Positions 11,104 to 23,634 of a stretch of 64,000 nt of DNA are shown here, one piece after another (positions within the stretch are counted from its first letter, which is position 1; every line of letters begins with the position of its first letter). The stretch covers positions 16,802,001 to 16,866,000 of the forward strand of contig CP075493.1 of NCBI GenBank assembly GCA_021613535.1, in the 5' to 3' direction. A program made the translations under genes and the position numbers. The DNA comes from Adineta vaga (lineage: Eukaryota > Rotifera). The notes under the pieces were generated by a model. It had not been told where the DNA came from. It saw nothing but the letters and a program-made list of their open reading frames with translations, and made no database searches.

Positions 11104-12528
11104 TACTAATACTTGATGGAATGGACAAAAATTAAGAGTTTTGCAACTGATCGATTGAAAAGTAATATATAATATGTCATCTTGCTTGCGTATATATTTG
11201 AAAACAAAAATTTTCTATAATATTTTTTCAGTTAAATTAAGAAAAACAGATGGCAATCAGAAATAAATGTAACAGCTATTTTATGTAAAGTCATAAAATG
11301 TAACCTGGACGGGATAATATTACTTTTTTGTACTATAATCAATCTTTTTCACAAAAAATGATACGATGAAAATATCTAAATAACAAATAGAATTATATAT
11401 TTAACGTTACATTCATTATTTTGAAATTTTCATTTTAGGTATTATACATCATCATATGGCTATTTATATGTGTTCCGGCACAACTTTTTATACTTGAATT
11501 TTTGAAAATTGAATATCGCGACAAAAATCGACAAATGAAACTGATAGTATAAGTCGAATTTTTAGTATAACATTATGTTCTTGAGAAGGACTTTCAGTGA
11601 AATACATAAGATATTTCATTTTAAAAGTATTTTATTAGAATGATGTTTTTATTCTGTGCAATATTGAAATGCATTTCTTTTTTTTCAACAACGTTCATAA
11701 TAAAACAGCAGAAACAATCATTTGGATTGTTTATCATATAGAAACTCAAGGTAAAACATTCTTAGAATATTATTAAAACAATTATATTTTAAATTAGGAA
11801 CAACGTTTTATTTTCTTTTTCACTTTCCGTTAACAAATGGTTCTATAGAAATTTCTATACGTAGAAAGTGAGCAGATGAAAGTGGACAAACATATCGTCA
11901 GAATACATACTAATTTTCTTTTCAAATCTCGAAGATTATATCCAGATTATAATCACTAATTATTAGAATTCATTACGATAGTTTTAGAACCAAGTATTCC
12001 AATTGTGAGGTAGGTGAGTATGTTGCTAACAGGAAGGTCAATATATTCGTACCCTAGTCGATCCATACCCACATAATTAAGATGGATAATATGACTGCTC
12101 AGAAAATCACAAGTTCTTCTCGGATATCAAATAATTGTGTTGTAAAAAAATGGATGAAATTTGCTCATAATATATCATAGTTTCTTTCCATCGATCATTC
12201 GTTGAAAAGAAGAAAGATGAATGCAGTTAACTTGAATTCTTAATCATATATAAAGTGTTTAAGGTAACCAAATGTTCATGCTTCGTCTCCTAGTATTTGT
12301 ATTTGCGTTTCCTAGGCTAGCTTCTAATTAGAAGAATGGTGCGCTTTGCGTGTACGGCTCCCGTCTCTCATTAGTTTTCTGTAAGATTATATAAACTACA
12401 CAAGAATAAATTTGTTTTTAAAATACATATGAAACATAGTGAGGATATCGTTGACAGAGTGAGTAACTTGTTTATCTGTACTATCATCCACATCCATCAA
12501 TCCAACTGATAAAATTAGTATTATTCAA
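11104..12528. other. intergenic, no gene seen; one degenerate hairpin
   Basis: AT-rich spacer upstream of the minus-strand membrane-protein gene. A weak GT/CA-rich inverted repeat lies at about 12005-12085 (gtgaggtaggtgag ... ccatacccacataattaagatgg). I find no other element. Confidence 0.45.
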
Positions 12529-12912
12529 TTGAGAAATAGTACTAATTCGATTTCTCGAGATATTTATCAAATAACATCGAAATTTACTTATCATGCTGGT
12601 CTTTATACATCTAGTGATCAAAACTATGCATTTGTAAGTCAATCACAATATTGGGATAATACAAATCAACAATGGATATTTGAACATCTCGATGGTGATT
12701 TCTATGTAATAAATGGAGATACGATACAGTTATATGACTGGATCAATTCTGAGTGTGAAAAAAGGAAATTTGAATTTCTTTCAAACGGTTATAATCGTAT
12801 AAAACAAAAACATACTTTAAATCAATGTCTTGAATTACAAATGTGTTCTAATGGTTGTTCTATTTTCAAAATCGCGTCGATTCTATTCGATTCGATGATG
12901 CGGTATATTTGA
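12529..12912 (+). pseudogene. open coding fragment, possible beta-trefoil-type domain
   Basis: About 125 codons are open to a TGA but there is no credible ATG, so this is an internal or terminal exon or a relic. The readable core contains YAFVSQSQYWDNTNQQWIFE and DGDFYVINGDTIQLYDW. The QQW followed by an aromatic/Gly turn and an xYxIxN strand is reminiscent of ricin-type beta-trefoil repeats. That link is weak and based on one motif. Its 3' end overlaps the oppositely oriented transporter fragment, which argues for debris and not a working gene. Confidence 0.3.
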
Positions 12913-13147
12913 TTGGTATAATTTTATCATCATCAGATACTTCTTTCTTCATTTTCATGTAAATTTCAACAGGTGATAGTTTATGAAATATATAATATAA
13001 ACCTCCGCTAATAATTATACCGAGGAAAAAATTCAATTGATACATTTTAATAATCACTGATGGAACAGATACACCGAGAGCATCAATAAAACCAAGAGTC
13101 CTTGTTAGTATTCCAGCAACGTAAGCAACATATGCTCGCTAATTGAT
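12866..13147 (-). pseudogene. C-terminal fragment of NCS1-type nucleobase/cation symporter
   Basis: The minus strand reads RAYVAYVAGILTRTLGFIDA then LGVSVPSVIIKMYQLNFFLG and IIISGGLYYIFHKLSPVEIY, ending with a short acidic/basic tail and a stop at 12866. This matches the last membrane helices and tail of Fur-type NCS1 permeases (uracil/allantoin family: GVxVP...YxLxxFVGxxxS...YY). At 13148 the similarity stops next to an acceptor-like ...caattag, and the next sequence is a GT-rich hairpin. So either only the last exon survives or the rest was replaced. NCS1 permeases of this kind are usual in fungi and bacteria, so foreign origin is possible (inference). Confidence 0.6.
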
Positions 13148-13151
13148 ACCA

Positions 13152-13240
13152 CGAGGGTGTGGATGGATGGATGGATATGAATGTGAATGTGGACATCCTC
13201 TCCTCTATCACCCTCACTCATCATCCACACTCTTTCTGTA
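13152..13240. repeat. GT-rich hairpin repeat with GGAT microsatellite
   Basis: gagggtgtggatggatggatgg is followed about 45 bases later by ctatcaccctcactcatcatccacactc. This is another member of the dispersed hairpin family, here expanded by (ggat)n, and it abuts the truncated transporter fragment. Confidence 0.55.
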
Positions 13241-13760
13241 TAGATACTAAAGGCGACAAATTTACAAATTATCCATCACTTCTTCAAATTTCATATATTT
13301 CGTCATCAAAAGAAACTACTTCATTATCATCACCACTTTTCGAAAAATTTCGATTGTTATTTCGGCAAATCTTTCTTGATGGTGTTTATATATATTGTTG
13401 GGGTGGTCCATTACGAGAATTAACAGCATATTTAGAATTTATTTTATTTTTACTTCCAATTCCTAGTCATTTATATAATGTTCAAAGTATCTTTACGAGG
13501 TAGTTTAACGATTGGATCCATTCTCAATTGATTAATAATCTTCGTACAGCTGATAATTTCGATGGACTAGAAATACATGCGCCTGAACATGACCCAGTGC
13601 TATTCTTAGCACCACATATATTTAATGAAAAAAAAAATGTCAACTGGAAATCTTTGGAGCAATCAGAATGCTGTTGCATACCTGTTTCAACAATATTTAT
13701 CAAAACGTGAAACTCTTCAGAGTAATCAAGCAGACTTGATACTAGATTAACAAACAAAGA
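13241..13760 (+). pseudogene. unidentified decayed coding sequence
   Basis: An open stretch (RLLFRQIFLDGVYIYCWGGP, then LTAYLEFILFLLPIPSHLYN) ends at a TAG near 13501. Reading continues immediately afterwards in a shifted frame (WIHSQLINNLRTADNFDGLE, HAPEHDPVLFLAPHIFNE). The composition looks like real protein, but the frame changes twice within 500 bases and no splice pair repairs it convincingly. I recognise no family. Confidence 0.25.
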
Positions 13761-15403
13761 TCCACATGTATCTACATTTCGTCGAAATCGTATGATTACA
13801 TACGCTTCAAATTATCGTGAAAACATATAAATCGGTTGATTCATGTGCTGATCTATCAATGGGAGAGTATTTTTTGTATTTACATAAGAAAATATTTTTC
13901 TTTTTCTTCTTCAATCAAGCATTAACCACTCTACGACTTGATATTTAATGATAATGAAGATGACGAGAGTAGTAGAGAGTCGATGGCTGCCCATGAATTG
14001 TATTAATGTCGTCCGATCTCTTTCGAACCTCGAACAACTGAAGAATCAATCGATATAAATCGTCATTCATCATCGCGACTATCTCCACCACCTGATGTTA
14101 CTTTTTCAACAACTGCTTCAATTTATGAATCATCTTCACCAGTTGCTGACGTGACACAAGTTGCTCAAATTACAACACCTATATGTGATACAAACTCACA
14201 TCTCTTTAGTACATCTAAACGAAAAATCCAGTCTATGCCATTGACACAACCGACATATTTTTGAGCTTCAACGTTCAATCAATCTTAGTGATACAGTAGA
14301 AAAACGAATCCTTCGTGAACACAAGATTAAAGTCAAGAATATCAACATCGTCAAGTCTGTCCTTTATATTGGTCTGAAATCTGAACAGGATCAACAGCTG
14401 TATGACAAGTTATTGCCAATGGAAATGTTCATCTAAACCATATGAAGGGCGGAGGTGTCAGAATCGCCATCTATATCAGATGGGCGATCCTTCTTCTCTC
14501 TTTTCTCTTTCATCACCGTCATTGGACGAAGGTTTTGATGTTGTTATTGTTGTTGTTTTTATTTTCTTCTCTTCGTTGTTTTACCTTTTTTGGGTGTGGG
14601 TCTGCGTCTCTTGTATTCACCCACACTCATGCCATCATAATCGGAAGACATCTGAGGACCTTCCGTTGTAAGTTGTTCTTGTCATGTTATAACGAAGAAA
14701 ATTTTGTTAAAACTATGCATTAAAGAATTTAAAAACATAAACAGTAAAATAGACAGAATAAAAAGAAAAAAAAGCTTTTTCACTCAAAAAATGAAATAAG
14801 TTCTGTTTGTATTCAGTTCAACAAATTGATGTTATTCTTTTAAAATGAAGGTGTAAGTGATTTCTGCAACGTCTACATTTACCATTCTTCATGGTAACTC
14901 GTTTTTTGTTTTGAAACTAAACAATGATAAGAAAATTTTTCACGATTTTATTTGAGATTATCAAAAACGTATATCATCCAGTATACATGCACAAAATATC
15001 AAAAATAACACAGATTCGGTAATAAAAATTAAAAATTTGAATTGTTTTTCTTTGCTTTTGACGTTTTATCTAGGAAGAAAAAAAAACTTTTGTTTCTTGA
15101 TCTCAGAACAGTTTTTCAATGATCTATACACATAGATTTTCTTAATAGATCTCAATTACAATGTTATGTCTTTGTAATTAAGTTATGTAATGTATTTGAG
15201 ACTTTCTCATATGCAAAATAGAACTATATATCGAAGGAATTAATAGGAAGAACTTCAAGATATATGTAGCAACAATTGTTTAGTTTCTTACTGTTACATT
15301 TTTCTTAATGATTTCTATTATTATTCGAAACCTATTTTACAATAATGGACAGTTATTTATATAAAATACTAATTTAGATATATCATTCAATGATTTTTTA
15401 CTA
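13761..15403. other. gene-poor interval with a Ser/Thr-rich coding relic and a hairpin
   Basis: Between about 14008 and 14264 one frame is open without an ATG and is rich in Ser, Thr and Pro (SSSRLSPPPDVTFSTTASIY), perhaps the tail of a lost gene. A GT/CA-rich inverted repeat lies at about 14586-14632 (gggtgtgggtctgcg ... cacccacactc). The remaining sequence is AT-rich without coding signs. Confidence 0.35.
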
Positions 15404-16413
15404 ATGTCAATTCATGAAAACATCAAGAAAATGAAAGCATATGCACATTTTGTTTTTGGTCTTCTCGTTGGAATTCTTATGTGTTTATATATGACGTATC
15501 GTGTAAGATTTTTCGTACCATTGAAAAATATATCAATTAACAATGCTGATTCTGTATCTACATTGAATTTAGATGTATATAATAAAACATTTAGTGTTCA
15601 ATATTGGAAAAAAAAGAAGAATTTTGGAAATCAAGATGATATATTTTTCTTTCCTATCCTAAGCACTATTTTGGTTCCAACAGAAGGAGAAATAATTATA
15701 ATAGAATTTGGAGCAAATATTGGACAATTTAGTGAAATAATCTTAAGTACAGTACATAAGATCCCATATGTTGTATATTCTTTAGAACCTGTTGAATCAT
15801 TATTTCAACTGATGAAAAATCGATCGATATCATTGCGAAAACAACCAAATGATAAACATTTTCTTTATAATATTGGTATTAGTGATCGATCAGGCCGATT
15901 TCCAATTTATACACATGTACCGAATCAACCTGGAGCAGCGTCAACGTTAGGAAAAGGTTTAAAATCCAATTTTAAATTGATAGGAGAAGTTCCAATTAGT
16001 ACATTACCCGAATTTATTAAAACTAATAATATAAAAACACCAATATCTTTTGTTAAATAGATGTCGAAGGATTCGAACCAGAAGTAATTCTAGGCATGAA
16101 TTTAACAGTAAATGCTGCGATATATCCATTGTTTTTATTTGAAACTGGTGGTACATGGCTAGATGATCGTTCGGTTCTAGCTAGAACTTATACAGTAAAA
16201 TCATTTGTACAAATGTTGAATAATTTTGGATATGATTGTTTTTATATTGGTAATCCATATCTTTTACCTCTTACTGGACCAAACTGGGATGATTCATTTG
16301 ATAATATGAGCAGAAGTACTAATATTTTAGCAGTATTACGTGCTTCACAAACTTGGAAAAATCTATATGCATCACTCACGCACATTTCACTTAATTCTTA
16401 TCAATGGCTTTGA
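15404..16413 (+). pseudogene. FkbM-family SAM-dependent methyltransferase, frameshifted
   Basis: The ATG at 15404 opens a type II membrane-anchored protein: a short cytosolic part, then the TM helix AHFVFGLLVGILMCLYMTYR (residues 14-33). The SAM-binding motif IIIIEFGANIGQFSE (97-111) and NIGISDRSGRF follow. At 16055-16061 the frame stops (gttaaatag) exactly where the family signature vKIDVEGxE belongs. Shifting by one base gives K-(I)-D-V-E-G-F-E-P-E-V and continues to a stop at 16413. A single A seems to be missing from a run of A's. FkbM enzymes methylate hydroxyls of sugars or small molecules; the anchor suggests the secretory pathway. The break may be a real inactivating mutation or a homopolymer sequencing error. 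Everything else looks intact, about 335 residues in all. Confidence 0.75.
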
Positions 16414-16556
16414 AATATTTATTATATATCAATTATCAAGAAATGAATATCATTATATCGATTTAATCAGTTAACCTTAATATGCTTTTCTCATAATTAT
16501 TTTTATTTTGTTTATCTAGAGGTATTAATACAAAAAATATACTTTACAGAGGTTGT

Positions 16557-16760
16557 GTGGATGGATGATGGTGGGTGTGGGTGTGGTTATATAGTTTTGA
16601 GTTTGAGAACTGATTTGCTTGAGAGATCGAAATCACAGATAGGGTGGGTGTGGGTGAGGGTGTGGGTTTGGGTGAGGGTGAAGATATTAAGATTTGAGCG
16701 ATTATATTCTTGATATACCTACATTCATACCCATACCTTCATCCTCAAATTACATTAGAG
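16557..16760. repeat. GT-rich hairpin cluster
   Basis: Two GT-rich blocks (ggtgggtgtgggtgtggtta at about 16570 and a longer gggtgtgggtgagggtgtgg run at about 16643) are followed by a CA-rich arm (cattcatacccataccttcatcctcaa). This looks like an expanded or doubled copy of the dispersed hairpin. Confidence 0.5.
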
Positions 16761-17249
16761 TAGAGTCTCGTATGCGTTTAGCTAGAAAAAAGTGAAATGA
16801 TTAGTTCTATAAAAATGCGTATTTGAGAGTGGGCCGGTTATAATTTCATAATTATTCGTTGAAAGAGCTCTTTCTGCTAGGTTTTTTAAAGAATTGCATG
16901 GGCTATCTTTCCTGAAAAACTCAAATATATACATCAAAATCCTGAGAGGAACATTTATCATGGGACATCCGTTAGTTTTTTACACGCGCTAGCTTATTGA
17001 TGCCTTCTTTAAACCATACTTGCATCTTTAAGGTTTGTATTACTGAAGTTTTTAATTTAAGATTTTTCTGAACATTTTCAAGTTGAAATTCCAAGATAAT
17101 TGCTTTTCGGCTTTGAAAGAACCTGTATTAAAGACGAACGTCAGGTTTCCACAAAAAAGTGAAAAAACTCGAAAAAATAGTGGGGAAAACTCCAAAAACC
17201 GGAAACTGTTCGCGAAAAGCTGAACAGGTGTCAGCTCGGAATAAGACAA

Positions 17250-17480
17250 CTAAAGTCCATTCATTTCGACGAACAGTGAAATATATATTCGTATTTCAAT
17301 ATGCACGGTTATCCATGGGTCCTCAAGTCCTATGCTAGGGGAGTACCCTCCTTATATGGTATATGAACACCCTAGGGTAACCCCCCACCCCCTAGTATAG
17401 GACTTGAGGACCCATGGGTAACCGTGCATATTGGAATACGCATATATACTCCAATGTTCGTCGAAAGGGATGGACTTTAG
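17250..17480. repeat. 231-bp foldback (inverted-repeat) element
   Basis: The left arm (17250-17340) starts ctaaagtccat and contains caatatgcacggttatccat and gggtcctcaagtcctatgct. The right arm (17390-17480) is its reverse complement with few mismatches, ending atggactttag. The loop is about 50 bp and rich in C/G runs (ccctagggtaacccccc). The arms are over 90 bp and far too similar to be chance. No coding capacity: a MITE or foldback element that could form a long cruciform or an RNA hairpin if transcribed. Confidence 0.8.
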
Positions 17481-20400
17481 AGTTCACATCAGTTTAGTTG
17501 ATCGATTAATTCAGTTTGTTGAGCTGAAGTCGTGAGTAAAGTGAACTGATCGGAACTAGAACTGAGCTATGTGTGCTCCTAATGATAGGGGTCTTAAAGT
17601 TATGTACAGGAAGAAAAACAATCAAATTTACTTTTTTCCATATAGATAGGCAAAAGATTGCGTTTGGCTAAATACACGATCAGGATAAGCATAAACACGC
17701 GTATTCATAATACGATAACTAGCTGCTTCAGTCTACCATGACGGTCTTGCATTTATTGTAGAAAGAAAAAATGAAATACTCTGCATACACCCTCTGTCTA
17801 TATATACAGGTAAAATGACAGTATACAATTCAGTCAACGATTATAACCCGCGTAGGTATCAGTGTAAGTAATAAGGTAACCAATTTTGCATCAACTTATG
17901 ATGAATACTTTATATTTAATGTTGTGAAGAAAACTGTAATATATTTTTATTGATTTTTAAGACATCTTAAACGTAGTGATCTAGGACTAAGTTTACCCGT
18001 TAAGAAGATAAAAATATTAACAGATTGGATGCGTAAAGAAAAATTGTGCATTATTATATCAGATAAATGAAAGGAGACCGGATAATAGGTCAAGTATAGA
18101 AGAAAAATTACTAGATGCAGCACTAAAATGTCTCTGTCAAATTCAGCAAAGCACATAATGACTTTCTCGTTGGATACTGTTACTGACAACGAAATCTTCC
18201 CATCTGTTCTCGCTTCATTCTACTGTAGTCTACCGACAAATCAGAATATACCGAATCTTTTTCCTTGTCGAAATTTTATGGGCCTTATGGATTTAGAATT
18301 ATCGTTATGAATATTTAAACTTAATGAGATTGGGAAGACCCATCGAATTTTTAATATTTTAATGCTCTATAGTTTTCTGGAAAGCTACAGGCTTTTGGAA
18401 AAATCATATTTTCGAATTTTGATCTAGATTGCAACTACTTAGGAAAAAATATACTTTATTCGTAAGAGTTTCACAAGAAATGAAAACTATTTCAGTCTGG
18501 CAAATCATATAACGTTATAATCACCGTTTATTCCCTTTACTCCTTGGAGTCCCTTTACTCTGTTTATCCCTTTTAGTCGTTTTGGTAGACTAGGATGACT
18601 TTAACTATTTTTGGGCTAATGAAAATTCATGGGATCCTATAAAGACTTTAGAAGACCCATATGGTGTCTGAAAAATTTTTCGAGGTTGGTTCCTTTCACA
18701 AAGTCATTTTTCGGTCTTCTGTACCACATATATTGTTTCCGGGTAGTGTAACACCTCATATAGCTTAGCTTTTTTAATGTATTTCAGGATTTTCAGTTCT
18801 TGTCCTTGTGAAATACGAGCTCTGCAAAAAACAGACACTGTTTCAAGCCTATTGGGCATTACGAGGATATTTCAAAAACAAACGATAAGTTTTGTGTCAA
18901 ATCAGTCTAACCCAAAAACATAGTAAGTTTGACGCGAAACTACAAGCAATTAAAGACCTCAGAGTTAGTAGTAAATTCTATAAATTTCAGCTCGATGGGC
19001 CACGCTTCTGCCGTAGTTTGAAACCCGGGCGATTATATCCACTTCTGATTTCGGTCTAACTACTAAAAGTGGAAGAATTATCCATTTTTCGAAGACAATT
19101 TTTTACACACTTTTCTATAGGAGAAATCTTCGAAAAGCGAATGGTTCATTTACTCTCAGTCGTTAGAAAATAGCGATAAAGGGGTATACAAAGCTGAATA
19201 CCATAGTACGGCAAAACCGTGACCGACGCAGCTAAAAGTTATAGAAATGAGTATTAACTCTGGATCCTTTATGTGCCAAAAGTTTCACGTCAAATTGCTT
19301 GTATTTTCTACTCGGATCAGAATGACTCTATAACGTCCCCGTCATTTACAGGAAAAGCATGAATACAAGAAAGCACTCGTTAGAGAAAATTCGAAGTTAC
19401 ATATCACTAGTCAATGCACCCCATGAATTCTCCCGTCGAGCCTACCAAAAGTTTACTACATGAAGTAGGCAAATGGAAAGCGTTTAATATGAACCCCATA
19501 GTTGTAATAGGGACAGCACTGAGCTTTAGAAAGAAGGGTTGGATGCCGTGAGATTTAATTCTTATCATAAGATATTCTCTTTGGCAGGAAACATTCGTGT
19601 GGTCTATTAGCTCCTCTGTTTGAAAACCGATCAAGTCCTTATTGGTTCTTGCGATCAGCTTTCATTGAGTTCTCATTATGCTAAAAATATGAACCCAGAC
19701 GGTTTGGGTTTTGATAGTTTTCAACTGGTAGTGAGGCTTTTGCGACTACTGCACCCTACATTTGAAAAAATAAAGAGTTTATGAGCTTACAACGAGTAAC
19801 AAGCCCTTTTCTTTCCTTCATAAAATAGCTAATAAATCATTACTGCAAATCTTAAACCGAAAGACCATTTAGTATGTTCGCCCTATCCAGAAGAAAAGAA
19901 TTTGTCGCCCGTTTCAAACTCATAAATCTATTTTCAGTGTACTATTCTCAGTTTTTGCAGTCTCCTCATAATACTCGCCAACCGTAAGTGAGCATAATTT
20001 CCTCTGTAATAAAAGATTATGTAATTCATTATCCGTTGGACAATATCAATGTGTGAGAACACTATCCGCTAGATGCACTAAACTTTAGTACAAGCAGAAC
20101 AGCTAGCAACCTATTCCAAATTGTTGCAAATTTACATGACTAAAGCCCGTTGGGTCCAAGAATTTTAGACCCAGATCCAGACCCTGACTTTCTATCTGAT
20201 TCTGGACACGGCCCTAACTTCAATTACACTCAAATTTAGAGTACATCTATACAAATGTCGTGATCGTTCAGCTAATGCATGTTTTAATTTATAAGTTACT
20301 GCTACCGATGACTAATGCATTTTACAAATGTAAGAATTCTTCATACTGACTTTTATAAGGAGAAAAAGTAAAAATTAAAAAAAATTTCTTATATTTAATA

Positions 20401-21696
20401 ATTTGCTCGGAACCGATAAATGTAACTTTATGGACCACATCCTAAAACCATTCTACAACAAAAGAATCCTGCGTTTCTAGTATAGAATGCAAAATCACAA
20501 TTACACAAATCATCTACAATGCGAATAATCCACCTATCTTTAACAGAAATATTCCAAGGCGACAACTCCGCCTCAAAAGAGCAAACAATATCAGATCATA
20601 CATTTAACGCCGTACAGATTTTAAGGAGTTAGCTATCCTCTAAACCGTTTCTAAATCATTAACGAAAACTAATCTTCAACAACCAGTATGAAGTATTATA
20701 AAAAAAAAGTAATAAACTTCGAATTACGGCGAGGCTGCCGATTAAGGCCAGTAACAGATCATGAATGACAAATGCATACAGGTAAGGCTATTGAAGAGTC
20801 GTTTTAAGTATTCGAGTCTAAGACTATTCGAGCAGACAACTTGAGCATAGGTGAGCGGAGGATCAAGTTGAGAATGAGGAGACCAATATATATAGGTGGA
20901 GGGTGGAGGGGGCAATAGTATTTGCTGTGGATGCCTAATTGAATGTTATAGATATGTACTGCACTAATTTAATATTAAAGACAAACTATATCTCATAATA
21001 ACTGACATTACATCAAAGAAATATGTAATATATTGAAGGACCTATCATAGTTTTGACATATCAGAACAATGATGCTTCTCTTTTTTTAATCATATATAGA
21101 TTATTAAATGATTTATTTCTGCATATCCCTTTACTTTAATCGTTTGTTTAATCTATTTTAACGAACGAATTTTATTTTAAAATATGTTTATTCTATAGCT
21201 AAAAATACTTCGGCCAATTTCGTAGACCTTTTGGTCAACTTATTTTCATTTTTCTTGAAATGAGAATAATAGAATGCATTGATATGGAGAGAGAGAAATA
21301 TAATTTTTTATTATTTGTTCTCATTCTTAGCGGATCGATACATGAGCTAATTATACTGATGGTATCTATTAAGCATTATCATAACAACAAAAAAGTCGCT
21401 GACTATCGAATAAGTTAAGTAGTGTTCGATTCGAGTCGTTTTCGGTCTCTAGTAATTAGGTTATTATTTTAGAAAAATTGATATTTTTTTCGATTTAACC
21501 CGATTTATTCAGAACTTTGATAAAAGGATTTTTTTATGTCATTGCATCCTCTGATGTCTATATGTAGAATAAACAATAAATAATCGGTTATGAGTTCATG
21601 CCGGAAATGAATTACAAAATAATTCAAAATTCCTATATAATATTGTTAAGTATTTTATTTTATTTTATCTTTTCGTAAATTCTTTTTTCCCTTTCT

Positions 21697-21732
21697 TCAT
21701 CTATCTATCTATCTATATATATATATATATAT
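21697..21732. repeat. TCTA/TA microsatellite
   Basis: A (tcta)n run passing into (ta)n, followed by a T-rich stretch. Confidence 0.75.
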
Positions 21733-22052
21733 TTTTTTTTTCTTTACTTAACACTTAGAAAGTTTTACCAGAGTCTACCAGGGTCTAGCATGCTTTTCGC
21801 TGAAAGAAGATGAACGTGATTAGGGTCCAAAAGAGATATTTTTCACCCCCGCCTCAAGATGAAACCCGCACCCTCAGGATCGTATGTAGTTAAGTAAGTC
21901 TTGATCAAAAACTGAATTATTCTGTAATTCGTTTACTGCACCCAGTGAATAGCTCTAGTGATTGTTATATCTTACTGAATATTGTTTCTCTTCAGATATC
22001 TTTATCTTTCACATTACTCTCTCACTCAAATTTTGCGATTCGTAAAGTTTAA

Positions 22053-23634
22053 ATGTCTATGAACATGGAAACTGTACTATTGCAGAAGATACAAAAGCAG
22101 GAAACGATGCTTCTGTTGTCATCAGGTACCATTCCAATCACTGGACGTTCGCAGAGCATCACTTCTTTTGCTCAACAACGTATCTGGTTCGATGAAAAAT
22201 TGTATCGCGATGCTGCGACATCATCAGTTACAAACAATCTTTTATTACCCTTAGTGATCAAGGATGGCTCAATGTCAATTGAACGTATTCGCTCAGCAGT
22301 AGTTACTGTTCTCGAAAGACATATGGTTCTTCGAACAGCCATTCACTTTGATAATGACTGTGGAAAGCTGATACAACAGGTGCAACCTATTGTGGATAAT
22401 TATAGTTATTCCTTTGAACTAACAAAGAAAAATCTTCACGCTCAAAATGAGATCGATGATTTACTCAAAAATGAACGTATCAGTCATTTTGCTAAATTAG
22501 AACAAGGTTTGGTTGTCCGTTGTCAGCTAGTAAAGATAAGATTTGATGACGACATGGAAAGTCTTCATCCAGATGATCTTATTATTTTTATATTTCACCA
22601 CATTGCTTTTGATTATAATTCTGCTGGCTCATTTATTACTGCATTTACGCGAGCATATGATCAAACAGAATGCAATATTGCGAAATTACAATATATTGAT
22701 TTTACTCAATATGAAGATCAACAATTAATCAATGGAACTGAAAATTCTGAGATAGGAAGAGCTCAACAGTTTTGGTCCAGAATGATCGATGATTATAATT
22801 TAAATGAAAAATATCCACTGCCAATCACTTCTATGCTCAGAAACAAAATACGCTCTGGACGAGCCTACAGCACATCGTTTGTTCTGGATTCAAATTTAGT
22901 GGAAGCTCAAATTAAATTTGCAGTCTCACATAATGTGTCTATGTTTCATCTTGGACTAGCATGTTATTTTCTTCTTATCTATGAATTAAATGATGGTAGC
23001 ATCAGTGATTTATGTGTGGCTTGCCCTACAGAAAATCGACCAGTAGTCGATACGAAATCAATGATTGGTACATTTGCGAATATATTACCATATCGTATTC
23101 GAATCAATGCAAATGATAGTTTCATTAACTTGGTAAAGCAGATTTGTCAATTGGACACGGATATTCTTAATCATTTTCAACTGCCATACCAGCAGATCAC
23201 AAGTGGAAACAAGGACTTACGTTCAAGAAAGATTCCATTTCATTTTTCTCATGATTCAGTTTGCTCATTTCCAACAGATGAAATGACCTTAAAATCAAGA
23301 ACAAAGGATGCAACATTAAGTTTATATACTGATCGTCCATGGCTGCATGTTACCGGCGTTGCTTTCAACGATTTTACGCTGAAAATGATCCATAATCAGT
23401 CTAGTCGAACGACTTCCTGTATCTTTGAATGTACAGCTGATTGTTATGATGAAATGGCAACATCCAGTATCGGTCAACACTTTCAAAATCTTCTACTATA
23501 TATTTTCGCTAAGAAAACCGAAACTAATGGATTCGATCCAACACGTGAGAAAATTGGAAATCTTTCTCCTCTGCAGATAGTCGTTCCAAATTTGTCGGAA
23601 GTCTCTCAACATCTACCGAATGTAACAGAAACAA
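22053..23634 (+). CDS. NRPS exon 1: N-terminal condensation domain C1a
   Basis: The ATG at 22053 is followed by a Gln/Met-rich leader of about 35 residues not seen at the other C domains, which supports this as the true N-terminus. C motifs: SFAQQRIWFDE (C1), RHMVLRTAIHF (C2), HHIAFD with H182, H183 and D187 (C3; 22596-22613), and NRPVVDTKSMIGTFANILPY (C5). The residue after the catalytic Asp is Tyr and not Gly. No carrier or adenylation domain precedes it, so it could load a starter acyl group or be non-condensing. The next exon begins a second C domain, so the enzyme opens with two C domains in a row. Splice donor acaa|gtaagt, phase 1. Confidence 0.85.

Larger units (their letters stand above)
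16414..22052. other. 5.6-kb gene-free interval upstream of the NRPS gene
   Basis: I find no convincing coding region on either strand; the short open stretches lack protein-like composition. It contains a GT-rich hairpin cluster (16557-16760), a 231-bp foldback (17250-17480), a TCTA/TA microsatellite (about 21697-21732) and half of a CA-rich hairpin arm (about 21845-21882). No TATA box near the NRPS start was clear. Confidence 0.5.

Noticed and set aside
16066-16082. ggattcgaacc resembles the inverse of a tRNA B box
   Set aside because: It lies in the FkbM coding sequence (G-F-E-P-E), with no matching A box or cloverleaf around it.
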